A stretch of DNA of 38,037 bases from Flavobacteriales bacterium (GCA_947487175.1 CANKVM010000018.1:1-38037), one strand, 5' to 3'; shown: positions 8,406 through 17,715, counted from the stretch's first letter. Translations and numbers: made by a program. Notes: generated by a model from the letters alone, not told the origin.

Positions 8406-9515
8406 TCAAAATAAATTTTTGAAATATGTATGGTGTGTTTTGGTGTGACGCGCCCCCATCGACTTTAACATGCTTAACATCTTTGGATTAAAGTCGCCAA
8501 TCCATGCCAATTCAAGTGAATCAATATTTTTATATTTTCGCATCCCTTCATAACCTTTCATAATTAAACCCGTATCTATTGCCATTTTTTGAAAATCAGG
8601 CACTATTCCAAATATAATTACCTTCGCTTTTGTAATCCTTCCCCTTCCGAGTAAAAATCGAATCTTATTCCACAGATTTAACTTCCCCCCGAAATCTTTA
8701 AAAAGATGATTCAATTCTAATATGCTTACAAAAAAACCAATTGGACGTTCTTTGCAATAAGCGAATACCGCAAACTCCGGATGCATGGCCATTTTCATCG
8801 ATTTAAAGCGCTTCAGTAATACTTCTTTGTTCAAAGCAATAAAATCATCGTGGAATGCCCAAGCTTCGTTGTATATGCGCACAAAATCACTAGCATATTT
8901 ATCCAGTTGTCCAAAATCCATGTATTCAAATCGATAATCTGAATTACCCAAAGCTCTCTTTGAGATGGCACTAAAACGATCATAATTAAATTCATCCAAA
9001 ATAAGATCGTACGTGGTTTGCTCAATCTCCCGCTCATACCCTTGTCCCTCAATGAATTGCTGATAATATGGCGGATTATAATTCTCTAAATACGACGGAT
9101 TTCTTACTCCGGTTACAAACAATCCCCAAAAACTATCCTTGTCACCAAAATTTACAGGTGCCTGAATTTTATTACATCCTTGTTCAATCAACCATGCTTC
9201 GGCCGTTTCAATGAGCATTTGGGAATATTCTGCATTTTCTAAAACTTCAAAAAATCCCCATGCACCGCTAATTTTTCCGTTTTTATTTTCATAAAAAGCG
9301 GCAATTCTTCCAACACAGTCATGGTTATCAAACAACAACCATCTTTCGGCATTTCCCGATGCGAATTTTTTATTTTTTGAGGGATCAAAAACAGCCTCAA
9401 CATCATCAATAATTGGCATAATATAATGCTTATCAAATTGATATACTTTTTTTACCAATTCATGGAATTGATTAACCTGATTGGAATTGCTACTACTAAT
9501 TTTAATTATTTCCAT
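8406..9515 (-). CDS. GNAT-fold family protein, large Bacteroidota type
   Basis: A 369-residue protein without signal peptide. The opening 'FHELVKKVYQFDKHYIMPI' and the segments 'FDPSKNKKFASGNAERWLLF', 'VGRIAAFYENKNG', 'APVNFGDKDSFWGLFVTG' and 'YNPPYYQQFIEGQGYE' are a pattern I associate with long Bacteroidota proteins annotated as GNAT-family N-acetyltransferases (YghO-like). The acetyl-CoA loop is not obvious, so activity is uncertain. It probably carries two GNAT-like halves. It overlaps the cytochrome-PHM gene by 14 nt and ends the trmH-type operon. No role in that redox module can be deduced. Confidence 0.65.
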   Translation of the reverse strand: MEIIKISSSNSNQVNQFHELVKKVYQFDKHYIMPIIDDVEAVFDPSKNKKFASGNAERWLLFDNHDCVGRIAAFYENKNGKISGAWGFFEVLENAEYSQMLIETAEAWLIEQGCNKIQAPVNFGDKDSFWGLFVTGVRNPSYLENYNPPYYQQFIEGQGYEREIEQTTYDLILDEFNYDRFSAISKRALGNSDYRFEYMDFGQLDKYASDFVRIYNEAWAFHDDFIALNKEVLLKRFKSMKMAMHPEFAVFAYCKERPIGFFVSILELNHLFKDFGGKLNLWNKIRFLLGRGRITKAKVIIFGIVPDFQKMAIDTGLIMKGYEGMRKYKNIDSLELAWIGDFNPKMLSMLKSMGARHTKTHHTYFKNLF

Positions 9516-10908
9516 GTTCTAAAGAAAGTTCTTCATCGCCGGGTTGATACCCAACATAGGTAATGATAAATTGAAACATCTCATCCGTAGCGCGCATGCT
9601 CGACCCGCCATACTCAAGTCGCTCAGCCACTTGCTTCGGTGGATTGTTCGGATTATTCGGATTGTTTACAGTATTGTCGAATTCCGCATTGGCATAAATG
9701 GTGCTTCCCCTAGGAATATGAACCATCTTTTTAAACGTATAAAAATACTGCCAACGAAAGTTCCACTTTGGAATGTGTATCAAATTGATTGTATCTCCGT
9801 TAGGTTTAATTGCATATGCCAAAAAGGATTTCCCTAGCAAATGCAAATGCGGATTGATGGTTAATACCGAAATATCCGCAGAAACTGTAAATTGGGTAAC
9901 ATGTTTGGTCTTTTGATTCGCTGGAATAACCAACGGAGGAACAATTTTACTTACCCCATTTGTGCCCAACATAATTTCAGCTGTTCCTCTTTTGGGAGGG
10001 GTATTGGTGAAGAAAATATTGATTTTACTATTATCTATTAATGTTTTGCGTGACGGACCATAATGAACATCGTTTCCAATAATGCTAAAATTTTCGGCTA
10101 CCGCATACGTTCCAATTCCATCGGGATACATCACTCCTTTTACCCCAGGCAAATAATTCACCACCGAATGCCATCGCTCTGGCAAACTTCCATCGTTATT
10201 CAACAAACTTTTTTGAAAATCAACTGCCAATTTGGTTTCACGCGGATTGTCAACGCCCTCTTTGGGTGAAATTTCTATTTTTGAGGGACTTGATTCAAGG
10301 TTAGGCTTTGTATTTCCGTAATAATTAATCAAATGCCCATTGAAATGATGCAAAAGTTTGGGCTGACCAGGAATAAACTCAATGGCCCGAATGTATTTTC
10401 CATGAGGGACAGTACAATTAACTTTCGAAAAGAAAAATCTATCAATATCTCCCTCACTTAATAAAACGGTATCTAACGATAAAACCATATCAGGTTTGCC
10501 TATATTGCTTTTTTCAGATGATACATTTGCAAATATTTTTTCAGATGATCCACCTTCAGGACAATCATTTTTCACCCAACGAGAAATGGCATCAATTTGA
10601 GATTGCGATAAGATATTTTCGTCGATAAAATGAGAATAGTTAGGATCGGCGGGCCACGGCGGCATGATGCGCATGGATGTTACTTTTGCAATGGTTTTGG
10701 CCTTGCCTTTAACTTTGCTGTAAGATGTCAATTCGAAAGGAGCTCCTCCTCCATTTCTATGGCATCGCACACAATGGTTTGCAATGATTGGCGCAATATG
10801 TTGGGCAAAATTAGGTACATCAACTGAATCGAGTTCATTCACTTGGTTGCTTTGCGAACATGCAAACAATCCAATAAGAAGTGTGAGTGCAAAAAATACC
10901 CGTTTCAT
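9502..10908 (-). CDS. Cytochrome c / PHM-like copper monooxygenase fusion lipoprotein
   Basis: A 468-residue protein. I chose the ATG at 10908 because it gives a compact lipoprotein signal (lipobox LFAC, Cys17). The alternative ATG at 10941 lies inside the redoxin gene. A c-type heme site CVRCH is at residues 46-50, with a likely axial Met in MPPW (M82). The C-terminal half matches the peptidylglycine alpha-hydroxylating monooxygenase (PHM) fold. The HH pair is at 187-188, VHYG gives H282, HLH gives H354/H356, and DEM gives M444. By analogy with PHM these are all ligands of the two copper sites. A periplasm-facing, membrane-tethered copper oxygenase fed by heme is the likely reading; the substrate is unknown. 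Confidence 0.82.
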   Translation of the reverse strand: MKRVFFALTLLIGLFACSQSNQVNELDSVDVPNFAQHIAPIIANHCVRCHRNGGGAPFELTSYSKVKGKAKTIAKVTSMRIMPPWPADPNYSHFIDENILSQSQIDAISRWVKNDCPEGGSSEKIFANVSSEKSNIGKPDMVLSLDTVLLSEGDIDRFFFSKVNCTVPHGKYIRAIEFIPGQPKLLHHFNGHLINYYGNTKPNLESSPSKIEISPKEGVDNPRETKLAVDFQKSLLNNDGSLPERWHSVVNYLPGVKGVMYPDGIGTYAVAENFSIIGNDVHYGPSRKTLIDNSKINIFFTNTPPKRGTAEIMLGTNGVSKIVPPLVIPANQKTKHVTQFTVSADISVLTINPHLHLLGKSFLAYAIKPNGDTINLIHIPKWNFRWQYFYTFKKMVHIPRGSTIYANAEFDNTVNNPNNPNNPPKQVAERLEYGGSSMRATDEMFQFIITYVGYQPGDEELSLEHGNN

Positions 10909-10918
10909 TTGCTCAAAA

Positions 10919-11452
10919 TTAAGGTTTTTTATTGTATTCAATAAAACAGCCTTTTGAAATTGTTGACGACATTTTGATTTGCTGTTTTTGTCGAAGTTGC
11001 GTAAGCGCGTTGTTCAAATACATTTCATTTGGCAAGGGCCTAAAATGCGTGTTGCCAATTTCCTTTACACGTCCGTCAATAGCACCTTTATAAAGTACTG
11101 TTCCCGTTGAATTTACAATTGCAACTTCAGGAAACACTTCCATTCCAATGCCTTTTGCAATATCTAAAGATCCAGTATCTACCACCAAAAACCTAGGCAA
11201 ATTGATATCCCAGTTTTCTTGCGCATTGACTTTTAACAAAATACATTGAAAGCTATCATTAGGCAAAGACGCTGAAATATCCTTCAAAACTGATGTATAT
11301 AATTGACAAACGGGACAATCAACGGAATACGTGACCACCACTGTAAATGGTTTTTTATCTAAAATACGGTTGAATTCTGAGGGATATTGGTAGCTCTTGT
11401 TAGAATCACATCCCACAAAAATCAAAACCAATATTGCCATGAAAATTCTCAT
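10919..11452 (-). CDS. Thioredoxin-fold (redoxin) lipoprotein
   Basis: A 177-residue protein with a lipoprotein signal (VGC, Cys15) and a thioredoxin-type redox pair CPVC at residues 46-49 after 'FTVVVTYSVD'. The later 'VLYKGAIDGRVKEIG' followed by 'RPLPNEMYLNNAL' is typical of redoxin-domain proteins that accompany cytochrome c/copper monooxygenase proteins. The start abuts the TAA of the RNA methyltransferase gene (TAA-ATG, no gap), and its stop lies 10 nt before the chosen start of the cytochrome-PHM gene. Likely roles are heme-site thiol reduction or copper-site maturation of its neighbour; this is inference from adjacency. Confidence 0.8.
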   Translation of the reverse strand: MRIFMAILVLIFVGCDSNKSYQYPSEFNRILDKKPFTVVVTYSVDCPVCQLYTSVLKDISASLPNDSFQCILLKVNAQENWDINLPRFLVVDTGSLDIAKGIGMEVFPEVAIVNSTGTVLYKGAIDGRVKEIGNTHFRPLPNEMYLNNALTQLRQKQQIKMSSTISKGCFIEYNKKP

Positions 11453-11980
11453 TTATAATTGTTTTGCTTTCGCATAATCCCACAAAATCATTCCACAAGT
11501 AACGGCAACATTAAAAGAATGTTTGGTTCCTAGCTGAGGAATTTCCAAGCACGCATGGCAATTGTCAATCACTTCTTGTTGTACCCCATCAATTTCATTT
11601 CCCATTACAAATGCAATGGGTTGATTCGGATATTCAATGTCTTTCAATGAAACTGAACCAATTGCTTGTTCTATGGCATAAATAAAATATCCTTCACTTT
11701 TGAGTTGCTGAATTACATCCATGGTATTTTTATGGTATTCCCAATGAACTGAATTTTCAGCGCCTATTGCTGTTTTGGTGATATCGCGGTGCGGAGGACA
11801 AGCGGTTATTCCGCACAAATACATGGTTTTTACCAAAAATGCATCTGAAGTGCGAAACATTGATCCAACATTATTCATGCTGCGTATATTGTCTAAAACC
11901 AAGCAGATAGGCCATTTTTCGGCTGTCTTAAACTCGGTTACTGACATTCTACCCAGCTCTGTGGTTTTTAGTTTTCGCAT
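11453..11980 (-). CDS. TrmH/SpoU-family RNA 2'-O-methyltransferase
   Basis: A 175-residue SPOUT methyltransferase starting at the ATG at 11980 (MRKLKTTELGRMS). A longer frame to 12040 would run into the mutS promoter region. Motif 1 is 'NIRSMNNVGSMFRTSDAF', motif 2 is 'FVMGNEIDGV', and motif 3 is 'SFNVAVTCGMILWDY'. Together they form the knotted SAM-binding site of the TrmH family, and N/R of motif 1 are the conserved catalytic-type residues. It lacks an N-terminal substrate-binding domain, so it resembles small TrmH/TrmL-like enzymes acting on tRNA. The exact target is unknown. The gene heads the operon and is divergent from mutS. Confidence 0.9.
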   Translation of the reverse strand: MRKLKTTELGRMSVTEFKTAEKWPICLVLDNIRSMNNVGSMFRTSDAFLVKTMYLCGITACPPHRDITKTAIGAENSVHWEYHKNTMDVIQQLKSEGYFIYAIEQAIGSVSLKDIEYPNQPIAFVMGNEIDGVQQEVIDNCHACLEIPQLGTKHSFNVAVTCGMILWDYAKAKQL

Positions 11981-11985
11981 AATTG

Positions 11986-12016
11986 CAAATATACGGATGG
12001 AAATTTGTTGAATAAA
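11986..12016 (-). promoter_or_regulatory. Promoter of the trmH-type operon, near-leaderless
   Basis: On the minus strand, TATATTTG (rc of 11986-11993) is an exact TAnnTTTG box. TTTA (rc of 12013-12016) sits 19 nt upstream as a one-mismatch -33 box. Only 5 nt (CAATT) separate the -7 box from the ATG at 11980, so transcription would begin at or within a few bases of the start codon. Confidence 0.6.
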
Positions 12017-12054
12017 GGGGGAAAACTGATTGTTTTTCATCTAACTTCCGGTAT

Positions 12055-12062
12055 TATTTTCG
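12055..12062 (+). promoter_or_regulatory. Probable -7 box of mutS
   Basis: TATTTTCG differs at one position from TAnnTTTG and ends 8 nt before the mutS ATG. A TTG lies 22 nt upstream (12030-12032), a long but possible spacing. The 90-nt divergent spacer therefore seems to hold two face-to-face promoters with very short leaders. Confidence 0.45.
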
Positions 12063-12070
12063 TATTTTAT

Positions 12071-14680
12071 ATGTCTGGAAAAACTGCCTCTGATAAAGAA
12101 ACCCCGTTGATGAAACAATACAACCAAATTAAAGCCCAATATCCGGGTGCTATTTTGTTGTTTAGAGTGGGTGATTTTTACGAAACCTTTAGCGATGATG
12201 CAAAAATTGCAAGTAAGGTTTTGGGAATTATTCTTACCAAAAGAAGCAATGGTTCGGCTTCAGAAATGGAGCTTGCTGGTTTTCCGCACCATTCTATTGA
12301 TACATATTTGCCAAAATTGGTAAAAGCAGGCTATCGCGTAGCCGTTTGCGATCAACTCGAAGATCCCAAAGCCACTAAAACCATTGTAAAACGTGGAGTT
12401 ACAGAACTTGTAACTCCTGGAGTTAGCTATAACGACAAAGTTCTTGAATCTAAAGAGAGTAACTATTTGGCTTCTATTTCAAGGGTAAATGATGTTTGGG
12501 GTTTATCATTGCTAGACATTAGCACCGGTGATTTTCAGTGCACACAAGGAGATCCGATGTTTATTCAAAAAATGTTATCGGGATTTAGACCTGCAGAATG
12601 GGTTTTACCTAAAAAAATCAGCCAAGATGCATTTGATACATTTGGAAAACCAAGTTCCTTTCAATATTTAGAAGATTGGGTTTACCAATCAGAATACTGC
12701 GAAGAAAAACTGAACAGACAGTTCAATACAAAGACTTTAAAAGGTTTTGGAATTGCCGATTTGCCAAGCGCCATACTATCGGCAGGTGCTGCATTGCAAT
12801 ACCTCGATATTACCCACCATCACCACACTGGGCATATTCAAAAGATTTCTCGTTTAGATGAGTCGAATTATGTTTGGCTTGATGGATTTACCATTCGCAA
12901 TTTAGAATTGGTTCGCCCTATTTATCCTGAGGGAAAGAGTTTGATGGAAATCATTGATCAAACCTCAACCCCAATGGGTGCAAGGCTACTAAGAAATTGG
13001 GTATTGTTGCCTTTGAAAACCCAAAAAGCCATTGAGAATCGATTAAACCTGGTTGAAACCTTTGTTAAAAATCAGAAATTATTGTTGCATAGTGCCAACA
13101 AACTAAAAGACATTGGCGATTTACAGCGCTTGATTTCTAAAGTAGCACTCAAACGTGTCAATGCCAGAGAGTTGCTGCATTTGTCGCGAAGCATGGCGGC
13201 AGTCACAAATTTAAAGGAATCTTTTTTAGAAAGTGGGTTCCCCGCGTTGGCCGAAGCGGCACAAAAAATCTCCGACCACAGCACGTTGCGCCATATCATT
13301 GATAGCCAAATTTCACCCGATGCACCCATGGTGCTCAGCAAAGGCGGTGTTTTCTTGTCGTCTGTAAACGAAGAATTGTCAGAATTGCGTGACCTTACCA
13401 CAAACGGAAAAGACAAACTGATCGAAATTCAACACCGTGAAAGTGAGGAAACCGGTATCCAGTCCCTCAAAATTGGATTTAACAATGTGTTTGGATATTA
13501 TTTGGAAGTAACCAATGTGCACAAAGACAAAGTGCCAGAAACGTGGATCAGAAAACAAACCTTGAGTAATGCAGAGCGTTACATTACTCCTGAATTAAAA
13601 ACTTACGAAGAGAAAATCCTATCTGCCGAAGATAAATCTCTTGCCCTTGAAGCGCAGCTTTGGGAAGCATTAATTGAAAATATTTCATCCATGGTGCAAC
13701 CTATCCAAAATGATGCACAAATTGTTGCAGAATGGGATGTTTTGGTAGGTTTTGCGCAATTGGCTGTTGATAGAAATTATTGCAAACCTGTTATTCATGA
13801 GGGACTTGGCTTAGAATTGAAGAATTCTAGACATCCGGTAATTGAAAGTCAAATGCCTCCTGACCAAAGTTATATTCCCAATGATATTTCTTTGAACAAC
13901 AACGACCAACGCATGGTCATTCTCACGGGCCCAAATATGAGTGGTAAAAGTGCAATTTTACGTCAAACTGCTTTGTCTGTTTTGCTTGCACAAATTGGAT
14001 GTTTTGTACCTTGCTCGAAAGCCGAAATTGGTTTGGTAGATAAAATCTATACCAGGGTTGGTGCCAGCGATAACATTAGCTTGGGAGAAAGTACCTTTAT
14101 GGTTGAAATGAGTGAAACTGCAAGCATTTTGAATAACATAAGCGAACGCAGTTTAGTGCTTCTCGATGAAATTGGCCGAGGAACCAGCACCTACGATGGT
14201 GTGAGTTTGGCATGGAGCATTGCAGAATATTTGCAAAGCCATAGTTTTAAACCGAAAACATTATTTGCTACCCATTACCATGAATTAAATGAATTAGAAG
14301 GTAAATTGGAGGGGATAAAAAACTTCCATATTGAAATCAGGGAGCAAGGAAACCAAATTGTTTTCTTAAGAAAACTCAAACGAGGTGGCAGCGAGCATAG
14401 CTTTGGTATTCACGTTGCACAATTGGCGGGGATTCCCAATCCTGTTTTAATCAGGGCCAGTGAAATTTTGCTAGAGTTAGAAAAATCAAGAACCCAGCAA
14501 AATCAACGCCAATCATTTAAACAAATGGAGTCCAAACCCGTTTATCAAATGAATATGTTCCAAACTGAAGACCCAATATTTATTGAACTTAAGAAATTAT
14601 TGAAACAAATTGACATCAATGCCATTACGCCTGTTGAAGCGTTATTGAAGCTTCAGAACATGAAAAAGGTAGTTGAATAA
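12071..14680 (+). CDS. mutS: DNA mismatch repair protein MutS
   Basis: An 869-residue protein of normal MutS length, starting at the ATG at 12071; the upstream in-frame extension overlaps the divergent promoter region. The mismatch-recognition Phe-X-Glu (F36, E38 in 'VGDFYETF') sits at the same numbers as in E. coli. The ATPase carries Walker A 'TGPNMSGKS', then 'STFMVEMSETASILNN', Walker B 'DEIGRGTSTYDG' and 'ATHYHEL'. It recognises mispairs and recruits MutL. It converges tail to tail with mazF with a single base between the stop codons and no visible hairpin terminator. Confidence 0.98.
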   Translation: MSGKTASDKETPLMKQYNQIKAQYPGAILLFRVGDFYETFSDDAKIASKVLGIILTKRSNGSASEMELAGFPHHSIDTYLPKLVKAGYRVAVCDQLEDPKATKTIVKRGVTELVTPGVSYNDKVLESKESNYLASISRVNDVWGLSLLDISTGDFQCTQGDPMFIQKMLSGFRPAEWVLPKKISQDAFDTFGKPSSFQYLEDWVYQSEYCEEKLNRQFNTKTLKGFGIADLPSAILSAGAALQYLDITHHHHTGHIQKISRLDESNYVWLDGFTIRNLELVRPIYPEGKSLMEIIDQTSTPMGARLLRNWVLLPLKTQKAIENRLNLVETFVKNQKLLLHSANKLKDIGDLQRLISKVALKRVNARELLHLSRSMAAVTNLKESFLESGFPALAEAAQKISDHSTLRHIIDSQISPDAPMVLSKGGVFLSSVNEELSELRDLTTNGKDKLIEIQHRESEETGIQSLKIGFNNVFGYYLEVTNVHKDKVPETWIRKQTLSNAERYITPELKTYEEKILSAEDKSLALEAQLWEALIENISSMVQPIQNDAQIVAEWDVLVGFAQLAVDRNYCKPVIHEGLGLELKNSRHPVIESQMPPDQSYIPNDISLNNNDQRMVILTGPNMSGKSAILRQTALSVLLAQIGCFVPCSKAEIGLVDKIYTRVGASDNISLGESTFMVEMSETASILNNISERSLVLLDEIGRGTSTYDGVSLAWSIAEYLQSHSFKPKTLFATHYHELNELEGKLEGIKNFHIEIREQGNQIVFLRKLKRGGSEHSFGIHVAQLAGIPNPVLIRASEILLELEKSRTQQNQRQSFKQMESKPVYQMNMFQTEDPIFIELKKLLKQIDINAITPVEALLKLQNMKKVVE

Positions 14681-14681
14681 G

Positions 14682-15005
14682 TTAAAGCTTGAAATATTCT
14701 AAAATCATAGTTGTGATTGGGACTTTATATTCAATTGGCAAATCTATCATTTTCGATTTTAGTCTCAACTTGTCTATACTTCTCACTTGATCAATAACCA
14801 ATTGACTTTGTTTGCCTTGGATGATGCAATTTAATCTTGTGGGATATAACTTCAACGTTGAAGTAAGAGGAATCACGGTAACCGTATTTAAATACTGATT
14901 CACTTCATTGGGAGAAACTACCAAGCAAGGTCTAATCTTTTTTACTTCACTACCAATTGTAGGATCTAAATTCACCCACCAAATTTCGAATCGCTGAACT
15001 ACCAT
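14682..15005 (-). CDS. mazF: MazF/PemK-type endoribonuclease toxin
   Basis: A 107-residue toxin of the MazF/PemK/CcdB-like barrel family. It starts 'QRFEIWWVNLDPTIGSEVKK', followed by 'RPCLVVSPNE' and 'TVIPLTS', the three conserved segments that hold the catalytic Arg and Thr/Ser. I chose the ATG at 15005 because AGGAG lies 5 nt upstream; the alternative GTG at 15011 would place that AGGAG inside the gene. The start overlaps the antitoxin stop by 7 nt, typical of coupled toxin-antitoxin pairs. It would cleave mRNA at short motifs when released from the antitoxin. It is intact by length. Confidence 0.92.
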   Translation of the reverse strand: MVVQRFEIWWVNLDPTIGSEVKKIRPCLVVSPNEVNQYLNTVTVIPLTSTLKLYPTRLNCIIQGKQSQLVIDQVRSIDKLRLKSKMIDLPIEYKVPITTMILEYFKL

Positions 15006-15268
15006 GTCCACTCCTGCTCATCAAATTCGTTGGAAAGTTCAATAAACTCATCTTTGTGAACTTCAGGCTTTTCATAAACGGCTTGCGCTTCTTGGAATTG
15101 AGCGATCCAATTGATTCTTGGGTAATTTTTGGGTTTTAAAATGATGTTACCATCTTTGGTATCCAATTCAATTTCGGAGTTTTCATCTAAATCAAATTCT
15201 TCCAATACTTGTTTGGGAATTCTAATGCCTTTTGAATTGCCAATTTGAATAATTTTCACAACCACCAT
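14999..15268 (-). CDS. mazE: MazE-type AbrB-fold antitoxin
   Basis: An 89-residue antitoxin. Residues 1-47 form an AbrB/SpoVT swapped-hairpin DNA-binding domain with the motif 'IGNSKGIRIPKQVLEEFDL', then 'IELDTKDGNIILKPK'. The acidic tail (residues 50-89, rich in Glu and Asp, ending EWTW) is the usual toxin-neutralising segment. It lies directly before the toxin gene. Autoregulation through the inverted repeat just upstream (15281-15293) is likely. Confidence 0.92.
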   Translation of the reverse strand: MVVVKIIQIGNSKGIRIPKQVLEEFDLDENSEIELDTKDGNIILKPKNYPRINWIAQFQEAQAVYEKPEVHKDEFIELSNEFDEQEWTW

Positions 15269-15280
15269 AATTACAAAGTT

Positions 15281-15293
15281 ATTACATTGTAAT
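15281..15293. promoter_or_regulatory. Candidate mazEF operator
   Basis: ATTACATTGTAAT is a perfect 6+1+6 inverted repeat 13 nt upstream of the mazE ATG. Related half sites (TTACAAAG, AATTACAT) flank it on both sides at 15270-15300. The position and symmetry suit binding by the AbrB-type antitoxin. Confidence 0.55.
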
Positions 15294-15318
15294 TACATTT
15301 GCAATTAAATGAAATTTA

Positions 15319-17655
15319 TTAGAAACTATAATTCACACCCATTGCAGGTAGAATTGGCAATTGGTCAACACGAATATTTTTGATTCGGTCGTAATAGAAG
15401 ATATTGCTACGGTTATAGACATTGGTAATGCTGAAAATCAAATTGAATTCACGCTTATCTACCAATTTCCAGGTTCTTTTTATAGAGAAATCTAAACGAT
15501 GGTAATAAGGCAAACGACCTTGATTCAAACCTGCATATACAATTCCTAGGCTACCATTCCCAGAGGTATAGTCGGTACTAATTCCACCAGAAAAAGAATT
15601 CTTTTCGTAATATCCCTGGGTTTGGGTAAACGGAAATCCAGAACCAAAATTCCAACGCAACGATACTTCTGTTGGGTTTTTCTTATCAAACTCGTAAGAA
15701 ACCATAGCATTGGCATTGTGACGGCGATCAAACGTAGGCTGATAGGTATTTACTCCATCAAAACGTGTAACCCAAGTTAAAGAGTAAACCATCCAAACAT
15801 ACCAACCCTTATTGCTGTATTTGTAGGAAATGTCACCACCGTATGCTTTTCCAGTTTCTACCACAAAATCCTCACGCAAATTGGCAGCTTTATCCAGGTT
15901 AAACTCATCATTGTCAAACAATTTGTCGCGGTTGATATTTGTAATTTGGGTAAAATCCTTTAAAAAGATTTCAGAATTGAACGTAGAGTGTTTTTTGTGC
16001 ACATAATCAAATCCAAAAACAAAATGATTTGCCGTTTGAAGCTTATGGGTTAAATCTTGACCATTGAAAGATTTTGGCAAATTATCTGGACCAGACAAGA
16101 ATCCATAGAATAAGTTCACAACGTCCCTATCGCTAATTGCCGATAATAAATTTTGCGAATACTGACCTGCTGCTAGCTTGATTCCGAAACCACCAAAAGG
16201 GTTATATCTGATTTGAAAACGAGGCTCCAAACTCTGATTGCTCAAAGAAGCATAGTATTGACCTCTTAATCCCAAATTGGCTACGAAACGCTTTCTAACA
16301 AACTTGTAATTGGCAAAACCATTGATTTCAGTTGTGCTTTCATCTTGAGAAATAAAACGATCGTTTGAATTATAGATTGAGAAAATGGTTCTAAATCCAT
16401 TGATTTCCATTCCAAATTTCAATTCATCTTTCTTGAAATTGTATGAAAAATTCATACCCATATTAAATCCACCAATGCTGCTGCTTCTTGGTTTGCCATC
16501 AAGCTCTTTTTGCTCTATATCGTAATTGCTGTATAGGAAGTATCCGTCTACTTTGGTTTTAGATTGCTCGGGTACTACCAAAAACTTCCCTCCGAAACCA
16601 TAAGAGTTCCAAGCGTAGCTGGTTGATGTTGGGAAATCAACATTGTCGCTAAAATTAAACGCATACAATTTGGTATAACCTCCACTTGCTGAGTTTGATC
16701 CGTATTTTACAAATAAATCACCAAAGGTGTAAGGCAACTTGCTTGGATTTGCATAATTATAAAACAATCTTGATGATTGTTTCAAGAAAGAATTCTTGTA
16801 TGACACAACCAATGTGCTGTTGTCTTCGCCGGCTTTAAATTTTTTCAAGGGAAATTCAAGCAACATTTTGGTTGAAAACGTACTCAAACCAACTTTTCCT
16901 TTAAATTTCTTTTTATCACCATCGCGGGTTTTAATATCAACTACAGCAGAAATTCTGCCACCGTATTCAGCGCCAAATCCTGCAGAATAAACATCTGCTG
17001 TTTGAATCAAATCGGTTTCAAATACCGAAAACAAACCAATTGAGTGAAACGGGTTATAGATGGTCATACCATCGAGCATCACTTTGTTCATTACTGGAGA
17101 ACCTCCTCTAATATAGAGTTGACCACCCTGATCACCGCTAAAAACGACTCCAGGCAAAACTTGCAGATATTGAATAATATCGGGCTCGGCACCTACCGCA
17201 GGCATTTTGTAAATGGTTTTGGCATCAACCGATTGAACGGAAATATTGGGATTTTTATTTTTCCCTTTGGCAATGATATCTACTTGGTCAATTTTGCCAA
17301 TATTTCCTTCTTTATCGGAGGGACTTAAAAAGAAATCTTTCTTTACGTTTGATCCCGGAAAAACGGTCAAATTTGGAATTAAAATGGTATCAAATCCAGC
17401 TGCGTAACAAATTACATGAACGTTTCCTGTTTTGATATTGGTTAGGGCATAAAATCCATCTTGGTCAGAAATGGCAGCACGGTTGGCTTCAACAATATAA
17501 ACAGTTGCTCCTGGCATACGGTCTCCACTTTGTTCATTATAAATGAATCCACGCACATCACCATAATATACCTCTTCCTTATTTTCAGCACTTTTTTGCG
17601 CGCTCAATTGGCCACACAAGCCTATGAACACCAAAACCACCAACCATTTTTTCAT
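15319..17655 (-). CDS. TonB-dependent receptor with carboxypeptidase-like N-terminal domain
   Basis: A 778-residue outer-membrane receptor. A signal peptide (residues 1-19, cut at LSA-Q) is followed by a carboxypeptidase regulatory-like domain at about 32-110 (MPGATVYI, DQDGFYALTNIKTG). A plug domain follows at about 135-240 (QVLPGV, GGQLYIRGGSP, LDGMTIYNPFH, GFGAEYGGRISAVVDI). A beta barrel runs to a terminal aromatic F (GVNYSF). This is a complete receptor of usual length, distinct from the Oar-like one. The ligand is unknown and there is no SusD or sigma/anti-sigma partner beside it. A -7-like TATTTTCG lies about 11 nt before the ATG. Confidence 0.92.
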   Translation of the reverse strand: MKKWLVVLVFIGLCGQLSAQKSAENKEEVYYGDVRGFIYNEQSGDRMPGATVYIVEANRAAISDQDGFYALTNIKTGNVHVICYAAGFDTILIPNLTVFPGSNVKKDFFLSPSDKEGNIGKIDQVDIIAKGKNKNPNISVQSVDAKTIYKMPAVGAEPDIIQYLQVLPGVVFSGDQGGQLYIRGGSPVMNKVMLDGMTIYNPFHSIGLFSVFETDLIQTADVYSAGFGAEYGGRISAVVDIKTRDGDKKKFKGKVGLSTFSTKMLLEFPLKKFKAGEDNSTLVVSYKNSFLKQSSRLFYNYANPSKLPYTFGDLFVKYGSNSASGGYTKLYAFNFSDNVDFPTSTSYAWNSYGFGGKFLVVPEQSKTKVDGYFLYSNYDIEQKELDGKPRSSSIGGFNMGMNFSYNFKKDELKFGMEINGFRTIFSIYNSNDRFISQDESTTEINGFANYKFVRKRFVANLGLRGQYYASLSNQSLEPRFQIRYNPFGGFGIKLAAGQYSQNLLSAISDRDVVNLFYGFLSGPDNLPKSFNGQDLTHKLQTANHFVFGFDYVHKKHSTFNSEIFLKDFTQITNINRDKLFDNDEFNLDKAANLREDFVVETGKAYGGDISYKYSNKGWYVWMVYSLTWVTRFDGVNTYQPTFDRRHNANAMVSYEFDKKNPTEVSLRWNFGSGFPFTQTQGYYEKNSFSGGISTDYTSGNGSLGIVYAGLNQGRLPYYHRLDFSIKRTWKLVDKREFNLIFSITNVYNRSNIFYYDRIKNIRVDQLPILPAMGVNYSF

Positions 17656-17715
17656 ATAAACACACGAAAATAAGTGAAATCTGTGATATTTCGGGTAAAA
17701 TTCAATCGGAATAAC

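Noticed and set aside
9544-9837. 97-codon plus-strand frame
   Set aside because: It lies wholly inside the cytochrome-PHM gene on the other strand and shows no domain pattern.
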